A DNA stretch of 64,000 nucleotides. Source: Chlorops oryzae. Its lineage: Eukaryota; Arthropoda; Insecta; Diptera; Chloropidae. The notes under the pieces were generated by a model that searched no databases, had not been told where the DNA came from, and saw only the letters and a list, made by a program, of their open reading frames with translations. Below are positions 12,301-24,000 of the stretch, piece after piece; positions within the stretch are counted from its first letter, which is position 1, and each line of letters opens with the position of its first letter. The DNA is taken from assembly GCA_020466095.1 (NCBI GenBank), contig CM035806.1, positions 33,687,060 through 33,751,059 on the forward strand. Direction: 5' to 3'. The position numbers and the translations under genes were made by a program.

Positions 12301-15300
12301 TTTTTAAATTCTAATCGGAGGTTTAAATATACACTCAAATTCTATGTTTCATTGAAATATTGCAAAAAAGTTCGATTTTGAGGCAGTTTTGGGATTTTTG
12401 TGACAGACCCTAGTACTAGAGGTACCCTTAATAATGGACCGAACTGGGAAGATAATTTATGGCTACAAAGGAAGCATAAGTGTCAAATTTCGTTCAAGTC
12501 CCATTTGAATTTCGGGTGTAGGAGACATTTTGCCACGCCCACTTTTCCAATTATTTAAATGGTAAAACAAAAATTGGACTTCTATTTAAATAATTTGTAA
12601 GGGATCTTGGCAATATTGAGCCTAATAAGAGGCTTATATCTCTAATCAAACTGCTCCTAAATGTTCATCCACAATTTCTGAAACTGATTTTTTTCTATTT
12701 TTCTATTCTCAGCAGTATTATCGGAGGACAGTCAATACAGTCGGCCAGTCGTAGGGAACGGTATGTAACTTTCATAGGTATGTATATATTTACACATAAG
12801 AAGAACATTTTTGCCATTTACTCATACGTTTAAGTGTCAAATTAATTTGGCCTTAGTTATGTTTTCACGATTGGAGTTGAGTCTCCTTGCAAAAGAAAGA
12901 AAGAATTGAACGCCCTTGCTTTGGGGGCATCAATCATTTGAACAATGATTTCGAAATACTTAATAAGGTACGCTCATTTTTATTAATCGTGAAATTTTAT
13001 TATTTTTACTTTAATTGATTTTATTTTATTTGATTTTTTCATTAACATTAAAACATAACATTTAAATTAGCAAAAATAATAATTAAAAAAATATATTAAT
13101 AATATCAATAAAATCGAAAATAAAAAAAAATATGTTCGTTAGAAAATAATCGTGATGAGCAAAACAGACTCCCACAGTGCTGCCGAGTGATCAATTAATT
13201 TTTTTGCTAAAAACAAATCTAAAAATTTAATAAACCTAAAACGCAATCTGCGATGTCTCAATTTCAAAGAAATGGAAACAAAAAAACAAAATTGAAATGA
13301 ACAAAAAATGGGGAAAAATTTTATAAAATTTTGTACTCGCTTGAACAAATTCATCGCTGCCAAAAACAATTAATCATCAATCGATAAGTTTCGATAATTT
13401 TCAATTTTAGTTCTTCAAAGTCGCAATAGCGGCAATTTTTTATACCCGACACACTCTGTGTCGAGGGTATATTGCGTTTGTGCGGTTGTGTGTAACACCC
13501 AGAACCAGTCGAGATAGACCATACAAAATATATATAGAAATGAACAGCGTCACTAGGAGACTCGATTTAGCCATGTCCGTCTGTCTGTCCGTCTGTCTGT
13601 TTGTATACAGTTTTCTTATCGAAGGAGTTGAGCTATCTTGACGAAATTTTGTATGCGTGCTCACGGCGACATGATTAAGAACAAGTTCGAGAATGGACCC
13701 GATCGGATCATTTTTAGGGGTACCTCCAGTACTAGGGTCTGTTACGAAAATCACAAAAACTGCTCTAAAATCGGAGTTTTTCAAGATATTTTGATGAAAT
13801 TTGATATTTGAACATGTTTCAAGGCAAGTAATACGATATCCAAAAATTTAAAAAGTGGGCGTGGCAGAAGGGCGTTTTTTGAAAAATGCCTCCTACACCC
13901 TAAATTCAAATGGAACTTGAACGAAATGTGGCACTTTTGCTGCCTTTGTAGCCATCAACATCCTCCCCAAAAATTTTCCTTGATCGGTCCATTGTTAAGG
14001 GTACCTCGAGTACTATGTGGGGTCTGTCACAAAAATCCCTAAACTGCCTCAAAATCGGACTTTTTCAAAATATTTCAATGAAACTTAGAATTTGACCGTA
14101 TTTTTAAGCCTCCGATAAGAATTGCAAAAAAAAAAAAAACGGAAAATTGGGCGTGGAAAAGGGGCGGTTTTCATAAAGAATTTTAACAAAAGTCGGTATA
14201 TGGGGCTCCTAATGGGCTTAAAAACCTCTTGAATATCCTAACTTAAATTATTTAAACATGTGTGTCTGTGTCGGGTATTTTATTGTCAGGCTCGCCTGAC
14301 TATAACACCCTTACTTGTTTTTCATACCAGTTATGTATGCAGGCACGCAGACAGGGGCGTTTTAGGTGCTCAAAAGTCTCCGCAAAATCAAGATTAAGAA
14401 CTGGGTACTCTCTCCTTGCGGACACCCCTCTTAAGCGGACACTCTAGGGTTCCTGCTTCTCAAATAGTTTCCTCTTAAGCGGACGCATTTTTTGGTCCCG
14501 TAGGTGTCCGATTAAGAGGGTGAGTACACTGTGATTAGATAGTACGTCCAGTGCGAAGATCTTCTGATGAAATTTTACATACAAAGTTTTTTTTTGTTAA
14601 AATCGTTACTGTTGCTTGCGAGCTTTGAAAAAGTGGGCGTGGCAAATGGGCTGTTTTATAAAAACGAATGCTATATCAACAGTTCATAACGGAACGGAAC
14701 ACAAGTCGGCATATGAGGCTGTTTTGTGCCAATGAAAATGGGAGTGGTCAAATATACGTATTAATTAATATGCGTCCGGTATTGTATTGTTGGACTCGCC
14801 CCTCTATAACACCATCACTTGTCTTTTTTTTTTTTTTTTTTTTTTTATTATGAATTTTTTGCGGGTAAAAACTCAAAAAATTTGAAAAGTTCCAGAATAT
14901 TTAGCAGTGAAAAATGAACTGATGTCGTTCGAAAAGAAAAAAATGTGTAGAAAAAGATTCTTTTGAAATTTTGTTGCTATTATGCCTGAAACATCATCAT
15001 CGCCTTCAAGCACATAAACGCGTATGTAAATAAAAAGCAAAAAAAAAAAATATTAAAAAAAAAAAAAAATGAAAATAAAAAGCCGAAAGATACACGAAAT
15101 GTCTCAGGAGTTAAGAAATAACGTACTTGAAAGGTCATTTGGTGGCAGTTTTATTTGTTTGCACACACCTTGAGGCGAAGTAAAAAAAAAAAACTATGAC
15201 GTTAACCCGTTGATGTTGAGTGAAGTGTGGTTTATACATATATGTTCATGCACGCATGCGCTGTAGACGAAAAAAAAAACCCTTGTGTCTGCTCAACTGT

Positions 15301-18300
15301 TCGCATCTCTTTTTTATTGTGCAAGTAATTAAAATAAATCAATATACTGATATTGATACATTGATTGATTGCAGCTTCGATGAGCGATGGGTAATCGGTA
15401 CGGGTGTTTGATGTGGGCATTTTCTGTGATTTGTGAGAAGAGATTTTATTTAAAACAAAAAATCCATCCCTTAATATCTAACATAGCGATGCCAAATTAA
15501 GCGATTTCTCCCATTTTTAGGGAATTTTTTCGATTTAATTTTTAACAAAAACATTTAAAAGCGGGGTTTAGCGATCATTTTATCTATAGAGAACAGAATA
15601 AAAGGTTTTTTTTTTTGTTCAAATATCTTAAAGATACTGACATACTGTGACAACATTGATAGGAAATTCGCCGCAGATCTAATACGAAACAAAATGTCAA
15701 AGAAAATATTTTATAGGCCTGCCACACGTAGATCGAAATTGCTCAATTTCAGAACAAAATTGAAATTGCCTCAATTTCAAATGTCAAATTTGTTCTGAAA
15801 TTTTTTGAAATTGCTCAATTTCGATCTACGTGTGTCAGGCATATTAGTTATTATAAAGAATAGATTTCCTCGTATTTGGATTCTTTTCTTTCCCTTTTTT
15901 TTCAATTGAAGAATTTAATTTAAAGTTGAAGAATTGATTGATGAAACCACTTCTGGGAAGCGCATTAAATTTATTAAAATTACCTCAGATAATATAAAAA
16001 CGTGATGCTTTATTGGATTTCTTCTTCTTTTATTAGGAATACATTTTAAAATAATAAAAACGATAATTAATCATAAATTAAAATAGAATAAAAAGTGAAT
16101 ATAAAAAAAAAGAGAGAGAGAGAGCGAGAGAGAGAAAAAAGAGAAAACACGAGTGAATCATCGAACAGATATGAAAGATGCTTTTCTTCCCTCTTTGCTT
16201 GATTACGCAGTGGGAGTTAAGATGATTAACTGCGTCCTAAAAATTCGCCAACCTCAACTTTTCGATCGGCTTCACAAGCCTTTTGTATGTATGTGCCTAC
16301 ATATAATCGATTTAATTTATTATATATTTGACTTTATAAATATATTTATGAGATAATACAGAGTACCAATTTACAACAGCCTCCCCTGTTGTGAGTTTTT
16401 TTGGGGAACATATCCCCTGAATGTCTCATAGTAAGCCCGAAATTCCCTAAACTTGATTTTGAAATCTTCTAAAAACCAAAACTTGGACCCATTAAAATTC
16501 CCCTAAAGACTTTTCTGCCCAAGGTTTCTCTTGGGGATCAGAAATCCTTCCTAATTTACAGGAGATTCCTCTAAACTGGCAACTGTCGTCAAAATAACCC
16601 ATTCTCCTCCCATCTGTACTTTTTTCCTTTAATTACAACTTTTTTTAAATAGACCTGAAATAAAAAAAAAACGGTTTCTCCCATTCCCCATTTATAAATG
16701 TAAAGCATACTTTATGGGGGGAAGAATTTTTCTTACCAACATTTTGCGAAAAAGCTTAGCGAATTTGAGCTTCAAACCGCTTATTTAACTTCAAAGCATT
16801 CATATTGAAGTTAAAAATCGATTTGAATCTGAACTTTCTGTGAGTTGAGCAAAATTTTTTCCCCACTAAGTATGCTTTAAATTTATAAATGCAGCAAACT
16901 CCGAGCCCTGATCATTTATTTTTTAAGTTCCAGCTATGATTTCATACACAAATTTTGTTTGAAGTTTTTTTTACTACAGTCTCCGGCTCAAATTTATGTA
17001 TGAGTTGAAAACTCGTATTTATAACTGGTCCTTGAATACCCCCTTAAGACGCCCAATTATCTCTTTCCAAGGCATCATTTTGATAAGATCCCGCGTCATG
17101 GAGATATTTTTTCACGTTCAAAATTCAAATATTCGCCATAATTTTTTTTTAAAACATATAATTGCATACTTTTAGGAGCATATTGAAATATTTTGTTCTA
17201 GTTACAAAATTACCAGGACTACTACCCATTTTATTTGCCAATTAATACCATAAACTGTATTTTTTAACATCGAGCGATCATTGACAAATAACCACTCCCA
17301 CATTTAACTGCTTCACGAGTAGACATCCTATGGTCAATAAGAGGTCATTTGAACCACTTGGTCAAATATTTTAACTACATACACTTCTTCTAGACCACTT
17401 GTTGCTGCTCAAGGTGCAGTCAATTGTCATACATAAAATTCTTTAAATTTTCACAAGTCACATTGCGGGTAGTCGCAGAGTACTCTGTTTTGGAAAGTCG
17501 ATCTCTCTTTTACTGGAGGGTAGGCACATAATTCTATAAGCTAGGGTGCTTTTCTTCGTACAACACACACAAACGCCATAAATACGATCAATGATTCCAT
17601 TTCACATAAATTGAAATAAGTCTTAAAAGGGTTAAATTTCACATTCGACACAAATTCGATATTGTAAATATGAAATAGTATATTCAAATTTGTCAATGTG
17701 AGTTCTTTTAACGAGATTTGAAACACAAAAATGCTTGAAATCCTCTTATTCACAGATTCAAAGTCATTCCCAAGGCGTTGTCATTGGACCTCAACGAGAA
17801 GATTAAGAGCTTAAGTCAATTTTGACTGCTAGTAAATAATAAAATATTGTATATTTGTCAAAAAAGGCTTCTCATCATTTCTCTTATGGTAGTTTACAAA
17901 TGCGACCTTCAGGTGTTCGCAAATTTTACGGCTTGTTTCTTTTTTTTTTCTTTTGGCTTCGACACAAAGTCTTGTCACATAAGCTTCAGTAATCGGATAA
18001 AATGTTTCTTATTTAATTTATTTGAAGCTTCTAAAATGCATAGCTTGTGATCAATTTTGGTAATAAATTTTCGATTTTTTTTTTTTTATTTGTTTAGAAA
18101 ATTAATGCTCTTTCCAAGTTAGGATTTTTTGAAATTTTTGATTAACCCTCTGCATCTGACGTCGTGGTTTGATAGACCACGCAAAACAGAAAATCTTGCA
18201 TGCGTTTGTAAAAAATCCGAATTTACGGTCCTTGTGCTCTCTCAATAAATTATTTCAAAATTGTATCCTTTTTCGCTTGAAAACTATTCAATTTTATAAG

Positions 18301-19490
18301 ACGTGAGGCCAAAAATACGACAGCCAGGAATATCGAAAGGAAATCAGTTTAGCGATGACACGTCTGTTAGACACCATGTCAGCTATTATGTTAAGCTGTA
18401 GAGGGTTAAAAGTGAGTCTTCTTCGAGTTGCCTTTCTGATGAAAATAATCAAAAATTTGCGCTCGTTTTCTGATCAGAAATCATACTTTTGCCGGGAGAA
18501 TATGGAAGCGTAGCTATAAATCTTTTTGGGTAGTGCCATTTGGCATAATTTGCTGGCCTTTTTGACTCATATTTGTGATCAATATCGACTCTTTTTTGAC
18601 TCATATTTCTGACCATTTTCGAATCTTTTTTGAATCATAATCAAGGGGGCTCCAAAAATACTCGTAAATGAAATTTCAGATATCTAGCTGGGATGGAGAG
18701 TCTTTTCACACACAGACTGAAAGTTAAATTGACGGTGACACTGTCATAGACACGCCCCCTTTCTTAACAAAAATGCACCCTTAAGCTTACAGTGCTATTC
18801 AGTACAATGAACGATGCGTCAAAGCTTAGACATTCGAAAATCGTTGAAGAAGAAAAAAAAGCAACGATTACTATGTGCCACAATCACATAAGATGGATAA
18901 TCTTATAAAAATTTCAAGCCAAATGTATGTAAATCCAGCCTGAGTAATATACATCGTATTCACATTGTCCATATTGGGACTTTTATTCGGCTAATTTATG
19001 AAGGTAAAAGAAAAAAGAGATTTCTCAAAAGCTCTTTCCAAAGTGCTCTGTTATTTTTAATTTTTTAACAATCAAATTAAATACAAAGAAGATAACTTCA
19101 AAATTTAATAGATAAATACGAAGGAATGAAAACAAAACAAAAAAAAAATGTCTTGAATATAAATAAAGTCGACCATGGAATTGACTAAGGAGAGCATTTA
19201 CGCCTCCGATACAGAAGAAAATTAAAATTTTTTCGACCTACTGCGACGTCATGAAGCTACAATCGCAATTTTTTATCTTTCTAGTCACGAAATTATGCGT
19301 TGGACTTCAATTAAATTGAGGTCGCATATAATTTAGATAGTAAAATATTTCAGATAGGAAATCATTTTCTCGCATAGAGAAAAGCGCGCGTTTTAACGCA
19401 TCTTAAGCTGAAGAGGCTGACGCTACGCCACCGATGACCAATTTCAGTCGTAACATTTCCATTACATAACTTCATCTCACTGCAGTTTTT

Positions 19491-19562
<72 letters not shown>

Positions 19563-22500
19563 TCATGAACATCGCTGTTCATCGTCACTTTTCTTTTCCT
19601 TTTCGTTTCCCTTTTTTTCTTAACCAAATAAAGTTAAATATTCATTTCGTGGCCCCCTGTAATTTGTTGATTTTATCCATTTTGTTGTTATTGTTGATGT
19701 TGTTAAGTGTTTGTTTTGCTTTTTTCTGCTTAACCCATTAACAACAATGCTATTGAACATGCAACAATGTCAAATAATGAGCGAACTTGTTTCGTCCAAG
19801 ATGCAAGATCGAGAAGCATCTTCATTGTTATGACGGGGATGCTGGCAACAAATGGGTTAAATACAAATAGGTAATTCATTTGGATATTCATTGGATGATT
19901 ATAAAAACTAACAAAACTGTGTACTTTTTTCTAGCCCAAATCGTCTTATAGCTCATACAAAAAAAATTAAATAATAAAAATGTAAATAAGAGAAAGAAAT
20001 GTAATGAGGCCAACATGACTTTCGGGATGACTTTTTGCTTTTCATTAATCGCTGTTCGCGTAATATTAATTTTTTTGTTTGTTTGTTTAACAATTTATTT
20101 AAAATCATTTTTAAGATACAAAAGTCCTCGGTACCGTGAATTCGATGATTATTGAAAATAGCCAGCCACCTTTTGAGGTAAGCGGCATGAAATTTAAGAT
20201 GATTAAGCTTCTTTAATGTGTCCGCCTTCCGACTCTTGAAGTGATTTTAACACCCCTCTCCTCACGCACACCTTCACAGAGAACGAAATTAGGATTTTTC
20301 AATTTAATAACACGAATATTTCCGGTATTTAAATAGAAGGTAGCGACGGGTTTTTCATTAAATTAAAATTTAAAAAAAAAAAGAAGCACTGTTACACTAA
20401 TTGGAATTTGAAAAATAAAATTCTCATCGTGAGGCCATAACAATATATGAAATATTACGATTATCATATCGAGAAGAAACTTTAAAATTTTGATGTGTCT
20501 GTTGAACTGGTTTCTATGAAATATTGTCTGACAATCAGGTCTTACGGGGCACCTTCTAACTAAAGCACCTGCTGGACCTTGTGACGTCCTTGATGCAAAT
20601 TCCTAGCAGAAACTTTTGGTAATTGTTTTTTTTTTTTTCTTTACTTAAATCGTGACCATTTAAACGTAATTTCCAGAAAGAAGAGTTACTGAAGCATCAG
20701 CGAAAAATAAATTTTTTTTTTTTTTGCACTCTCATTTACTTCTTTAACCCACACAAGAGCCTTCAGTTCAACATAGTTCCACTCAGTTTTTGTTTAGTCA
20801 GTCTTGACTTAAATAAATTTGATTCAACTGACTGACCCACAATTGAATCGATCTGTTATACTAAGGAAATTATTGAAAATTTATCCTCGCTTCAGAGTCA
20901 GGAGTACGAATTATGAAGTAAAGAAAATTTAAGTGAAGTTCCGTCAGTGACTGAGCCTTAAGAATCCAACATAAATACTTCAAGTTGAGTCGAGAATTAT
21001 GTCTTTTTTTTTTTTTGTGGCAAAATGGACCAAAAAGTCTGATTGCCTGGGGGACCAACAATCCCCGCCCAACTCAATTCATTCATTCATGTCTTCTTTT
21101 AAAAGGATTCTACTTCGAATTGGCAAAAAATTTTAGGTACTTTATTCAAAAATGGATAAATTTAGCCATTTGACCATTCTTAAATTGACTTTTTTTTTTA
21201 AATATGAAAAAAAAAAAAAAAAATTTGAATGGTGTCTTTCAACCCTCTTGTTTCTCTTCTAAAATTCATAAACTTCTTCGATAAGATTGTGTCCAAAAGA
21301 TAAATTTTTGATTAAGAAAAAACACTCTTCACAAAACCATCTAACTATCATAAGGATTAAAGAAAATTTTGTTTTTTAATTATAGAGGTCTTATGTATTT
21401 TAGGTATTTATTGAGAGCAACAAGAATATAAACCAATAAAATAAGTCATTTTTCTGATATCTTTCCCAAAACAAAAGCTTTCTTGTGTGTATCGAATGTG
21501 GGCAATTATTCATTTACCTTTCTCTTGAACATGTCGCTTTTGGTGAAACCCGTTTAAGACGGAATCAACTTGAAACTGGAGCCATAAGTCACAATCTACT
21601 TTAATTTTAAACTTAAAAAAAAAAAGAAAAAATTTTGCGCCCTCCCTTCATCAAAGCCTGGCTAACGCCCTTGAACTTTTGTGGAATTTTTTTCAAAATT
21701 AAAGCTTTCATAATCAAAGCAGTCTCTCAAGTGTTGCTGCACTTGACTTCATATTTAAATTACGAAGCGGATTCGACTTGAACGAGGCTTCGAAAGATCA
21801 AGATTTTTTCGATCATTGCAGATAAATTTAGTTATAGCTAATAATTGGACAGATTCTAAATAAGTACTCCCGGAGAATTCTCAACGGTGGATTTGAAAAA
21901 CAAAAATTCTCCCATTCGATACACACTGGGAATGGAATAATAAAAGGAGCAGGAATTTCGACCATTTCTTTGCAAAAGCCGTCATATTTTCCCCATAATT
22001 GACGTAAGAACACCTAGATTTTTCGCGGAAAAAAATTGCTAAAGGAAAAACTTTCATTTAGAATAGAGCTGATCCAGTCAATTTGATTGAATTTTACAAT
22101 ACATAATCGAAAAGATTTCAAACGGCTTCGGATAATAATGAGATAAAAATTCCTCTCGATTGAAATTGATACGTTACGTTCCATTTGGATCACCATAAAA
22201 ACCATCGAAACTTGTTCTATCCACTATTGCGAAAAATGCGGAAAAAGTAAGAAAATACTATATTCGAATGCTTAAATTACAATGCTCATTTAATCCGTTG
22301 ATATTGAACTGCCCAGCAAAAAGGTTTTATAATATTCTAACAGTAATAACTGACTTAACGGGTTTTTTTTCTTTTTTTCTTCTTAGAAATTAATTCAACA
22401 CAAAAAAGGTTAATTATTCGATGTTTCTGTACTTTTCGTGTCACACTAACTGGATTAGTCTCGGTAAGTTTTACATTTCAGTTGGCAAAACGATTTGTCG

Positions 22501-22870
22501 TATTATCCGCGCAACATTGAAGACTTTAACATGGCAAAACAAAAGACTTAAGAAACGAACTTGTTGTAAAAGTTCAAACTCGCTGCGAATGATTGGAATG
22601 AAATTGATGTGCGAAGCTGGTTAGAGGTGAAAAAGGGTTAAGCACTAATTATGATAATGTTAGTTGGTTTTTTTTTTGTTTTTTTTTTATGAAGAACCTA
22701 CACCACATGGAGTATTTGAACTTAAAAGAATAAATTAATATGAATTAAAGAAATTATTTGAAAATACCAAGCTTTGTCGGTGATCCGCTGACGCCTGCGA
22801 TTGAATTGCTCCAAAATGCGGCTACTGTCACAATCGAAGCGGCTATTATCCAAAAATTATTCGAATACAT
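1499..22870 (-). CDS. Secreted Thr-rich mucin-like protein with repeated DLLPP modules (4 coding exons)
   Basis: I do not recognise a named family. Coding exons on the minus strand are 22768-22870 (phase 0 to 1), 6441-6752, 2012-4493 and 1499-1920, all with GT..AG borders and matching phases; the stop is at 1499-1501. The model encodes about 1,105 residues. Residues 1 to about 29 form a signal peptide starting MYSNNFWIIAAS with a hydrophobic core and small residues near the cut, so the product is secreted. The body is low complexity: Thr runs at about 361-401, 501-516 and 648-667, Gln and Asn stretches, and four DLLPP motifs at about 132, 274, 461 and 734. The last three are preceded by a PAYL/PPWL/PAWL segment and an acidic DPDI/DPDL/YADIG segment. 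Exon 3 needs one frame change near 2340-2400 to stay open to its donor. A cuticle, peritrophic or other extracellular-matrix role is conceivable but unproven. Confidence 0.8.
2335..2400 (-). other. Apparent 1-nt frame break in the Asn-coding (AAC)n tract of exon 3
   Basis: From the acceptor at 4493 the frame is open to a TAA at 2335-2337, just after an AAC-rich tract. A different frame is then fully open from this tract to the donor at 2012, reading sensible sequence (for example FGSPSFNPNFPAPFEPP and PLQNVDDINTFGSSG) that continues in phase into the last exon. Exon length 2482 leaves a remainder of 1 after the boundary phases, as expected for one extra base (or two missing). No convincing GT..AG pair was seen here. 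A sequencing or assembly indel in the repeat is the simplest explanation; a real allele is possible. Confidence 0.65.
4858..4900 (+). repeat. (GAT)n microsatellite
   Basis: Uninterrupted run of GAT trinucleotides in the intron between 4494 and 6440. Confidence 0.9.
5085..5160 (+). mobile_element. tRNA-like pol III module, possible SINE head (copy 2)
   Basis: The sequence shows a degenerate A box (TAGTTGGTTGAGATG) at about 5097-5111 and a perfect B box GGTTCGACTCC at 5136-5146. Between them is an anticodon-like loop TTACGAA (which would read ACG). The anticodon stem is imperfect and no clear acceptor stem closes it. A decayed tRNA-derived SINE in the second-to-third exon intron of the mucin-like gene is likeliest. 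Confidence 0.45.
5350..5581. mobile_element. Small element with 14-bp inverted ends
   Basis: ATCTGACAATTTGA at 5350-5363 is matched by its reverse complement at 5568-5581, enclosing about 230 bp without an ORF of note. This would be a MITE-like insertion in an intron; no target duplication was seen. Confidence 0.4.
6318..6372 (+). repeat. (ATT)n microsatellite
   Basis: ATT trinucleotide array, slightly interrupted, immediately downstream (minus strand) of the donor of exon 2. Confidence 0.85.
7307..7379 (+). other. Orphan plus-strand exon candidate
   Basis: A strong acceptor (poly-T then TTGCAG) ends at 7306 and a strong donor (GTGAGT) begins at 7380. The 73 bases between are open in one frame for 24 codons, starting FWVSRYVGASNCSRSR, and would leave phase 1. 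Alternatively the ATG near its end (7373) could be a start codon in a mostly non-coding exon. No partner exon was found on the plus strand, so this may be a lncRNA exon, part of a gene outside the window, or chance. Confidence 0.25.
8657..8794. mobile_element. Palindromic MITE, about 138 bp (family 1, copy A)
   Basis: CTAATGTGCTTTTCAGACGT at the left end is mirrored at the right end. The two arms pair almost to the centre, where they enclose text around TTGAAATCGCC and CAAATGTCAAATTTGTTC. There is no ORF. It shares its centre with the element at 15713. Confidence 0.75.
10147..10617. mobile_element. piggyBac-like MITE, copy 2, with extra internal sequence
   Basis: The left end is CCCTCTGCTGC and the right end GCTGCAGAGGG, with TTAA directly after the right end (10618-10621) and TTAG before the left. 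Internal text (for example CAAAACAGAAAA and GAGACGTCTGTTAGA) matches the copy at 18146. An additional segment of about 200 bp near 10405-10590 is absent from that copy. Confidence 0.55.
12121..12565 (-). mobile_element. Inverted partial copy of the ACACCCTTACTTG element
   Basis: The segment is the reverse complement of the 3' half of the element at 13436-14322: it begins AACAAGTAAGGGTGTTATAG and includes the GTCAGGCGAGCCTGAC palindrome and CACGCCCACTTTT. Together the two form a large inverted pair around about 870 bp of unrelated DNA. Confidence 0.65.
13436..14322 (+). mobile_element. Non-autonomous repeat, TATACCCGACAC ... CACCCTTACTTGTTTTT
   Basis: It begins TTTTTTATACCCGACACACT with a small terminal hairpin (CGACACACTCTGTGTCG). 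It carries the fly-type string GATTTAGCCATGTCCGTCTG near 13565 and internal GTGGGCGTGGC and GGGGTACCTC motifs. It ends with the GTCAGGCTCGCCTGAC hairpin and CACCCTTACTTG. A second copy lies at 37426. No transposase ORF was seen. Hairpins at both ends would suit a Helitron-like or foldback element; the class is not decided. Confidence 0.6.
14399..14532. mobile_element. Short pogo/Tigger-like MITE
   Basis: GGGTACTCTCTCCTTGCGGA on the left mirrors TCCGATTAAGAGGGTGAGTA on the right, extending to CAGTGTACTC read from the right end. Internal CTTAAGCGGAC repeats are present and no ORF. Confidence 0.5.
14546..14822 (+). mobile_element. 3' fragment of the CACCCTTACTTG element
   Basis: AAAAAGTGGGCGTGGCAAAT and the terminal string TATAACACCATCACTTGT match the 3' part of the element at 13436, with more divergence. 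Confidence 0.45.
15713..15847. mobile_element. Palindromic MITE, about 135 bp (family 1, copy B)
   Basis: The ends ATAGGCCTGCCACACGTAG and CTACGTGTGTCAGGCATAT pair, and the arms continue to the centre. The centre (AACAAAATTGAAATTGCCT, CAAATGTCAAATTTGTTC) matches the element at 8657, but both arms differ from it while staying complementary to each other. Confidence 0.75.
18146..18405. mobile_element. piggyBac-like MITE, copy 1
   Basis: The element is CCCTCTGCATC...GCTGTAGAGGG, flanked on both sides by TTAA (18142-18145 and 18406-18409), the target duplication typical of piggyBac. Length is about 260 bp with no ORF. Confidence 0.7.
19492..19558 (+). repeat. (CT)n microsatellite
   Basis: About 33 uninterrupted CT dinucleotides lie in the long intron, about 3.3 kb downstream of the first coding exon. 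On the minus strand this reads GAGAG, the binding site type of fly GAGA factor; a regulatory role is only possible. Confidence 0.9.
22768..22870 (-). CDS. First coding exon (signal peptide) of the mucin-like gene
   Basis: The exon is too short for a simple ORF scan. The ATG lies at 22868-22870 on the minus strand. It reads 34 codons: a short polar start, a hydrophobic core (FWIIAASIVTVAAFW), then SNSIAGVSGSPTKL. It ends in a single G before a GTATTT donor. That phase-1 end fits exactly to the phase of the acceptor at 6752, where the joined codon becomes Asp. The link across about 16 kb is inferred from phase and from the need for a secretion signal, not from a transcript. Confidence 0.7.
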
Positions 22871-24000
22871 TTTCCTATGATGTTGTTGTTGTTGATGATG
22901 ATGATGATTGATTGCAACGGCTTTGTCGCATCATTCACGCTTAAAGGCTTCAATAAAAATTTTGTTTGTTTTTTTTTTTGTCACTGTTGCACACACAGCT
23001 TATTTGCTCTTTATTAATTTTTTTTTTTTTTACTTTTCCGTGAATAATTCTAAGAAATTAAATGCTATAAAATAAGAATGAAATGAATGAAGATTTTTTT
23101 CGATTTTTTTCGATTTTTTTTATTTTTATTTTCTTTAATAATTTTTTATTTAAGACACACAGAACGAGAGCGCAATTTGGCAGACGTAATCGCACAGCAA
23201 AAATGTAAGAAAATAACAAAAAAAAAAAAAAAAATCGATTCGTGTTCAAACGCTCTGCAATTCAATCAGAATGCGGGGGTGTTTACGCCTTGAACATTGC
23301 ACCAAAATACCGCGCAATTTAACCGGCAGAATTTTTTTCAAACGTCAGCGCTCAAAAAATAGAACCATGACAACACGCGATCGCATAAGATTACTCGAAA
23401 AAAAAGAAGGTAGCTGCTAGCCACCTCAGTGATTTTTTTTATTTATTTATTTTTTTATCATTTTTTTTTTCAATCCTGTACAAGTATCATATCATCATCT
23501 ACGAGCATTGTATTTTAATTAGTTTTCGCACAATCGATCAAAACGAACATACAATAAGAAAGATTAAAAAGTGAAAAAAATTTCGCTTTTAAGCTTTTTT
23601 CCAGCGAGAGAGCGCCACACGTCCGTAACGTTTGAATTCTTCGGATTTAATAAAATCGCGCTTCTTTGGAATGACAGCGAAGACCTGAAATTCCGAATGC
23701 TGAATGCTTTTGCTTAGCGCATATAGCCCTCATTCGGGCATTAAGTCATTCGGGCAGTTTGTCAATACGTCCGTCGATTTTGCTGCATAATCACAGCCGC
23801 ACAGCTTCAAGTCGGTGGTGCGATGCGGCGGTGTAAATCCGTAAATCGTAAATCGTAAAACGTAGAAAAGCGTCTCTTCTCTCGCGTTGACAATGAATGG
23901 CGGCGACGTTCAACACTCGATCAGGAAAGCTCTTGAGCGTTCATTGCTAGCACCTCAAACGATGTGCAATTATTTTCTTTGTTGTGATTTTCTTTTTTTT
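22871..24000 (-). other. Probable 5' UTR and promoter region of the mucin-like gene
   Basis: The sequence upstream of the signal-peptide ATG is AT-rich until about 23600, then less so to about 23960 (including two CATTCGGGCA copies near 23735-23756). The rise in GC may mark the promoter. No convincing TATA box or initiator could be fixed. Confidence 0.3.

Larger units (their letters stand above)
6753..22767 (-). other. About 16-kb first intron of the mucin-like gene
   Basis: No exon of this gene was found between the signal-peptide exon and the exon at 6752. The interval is AT-rich and holds poly-A/T tracts, several foldback or MITE-like elements (listed separately), a long CT microsatellite at 19492-19558, and one plus-strand exon-like segment at 7307-7379. 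Apart from these nothing was recognised. Confidence 0.55.
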
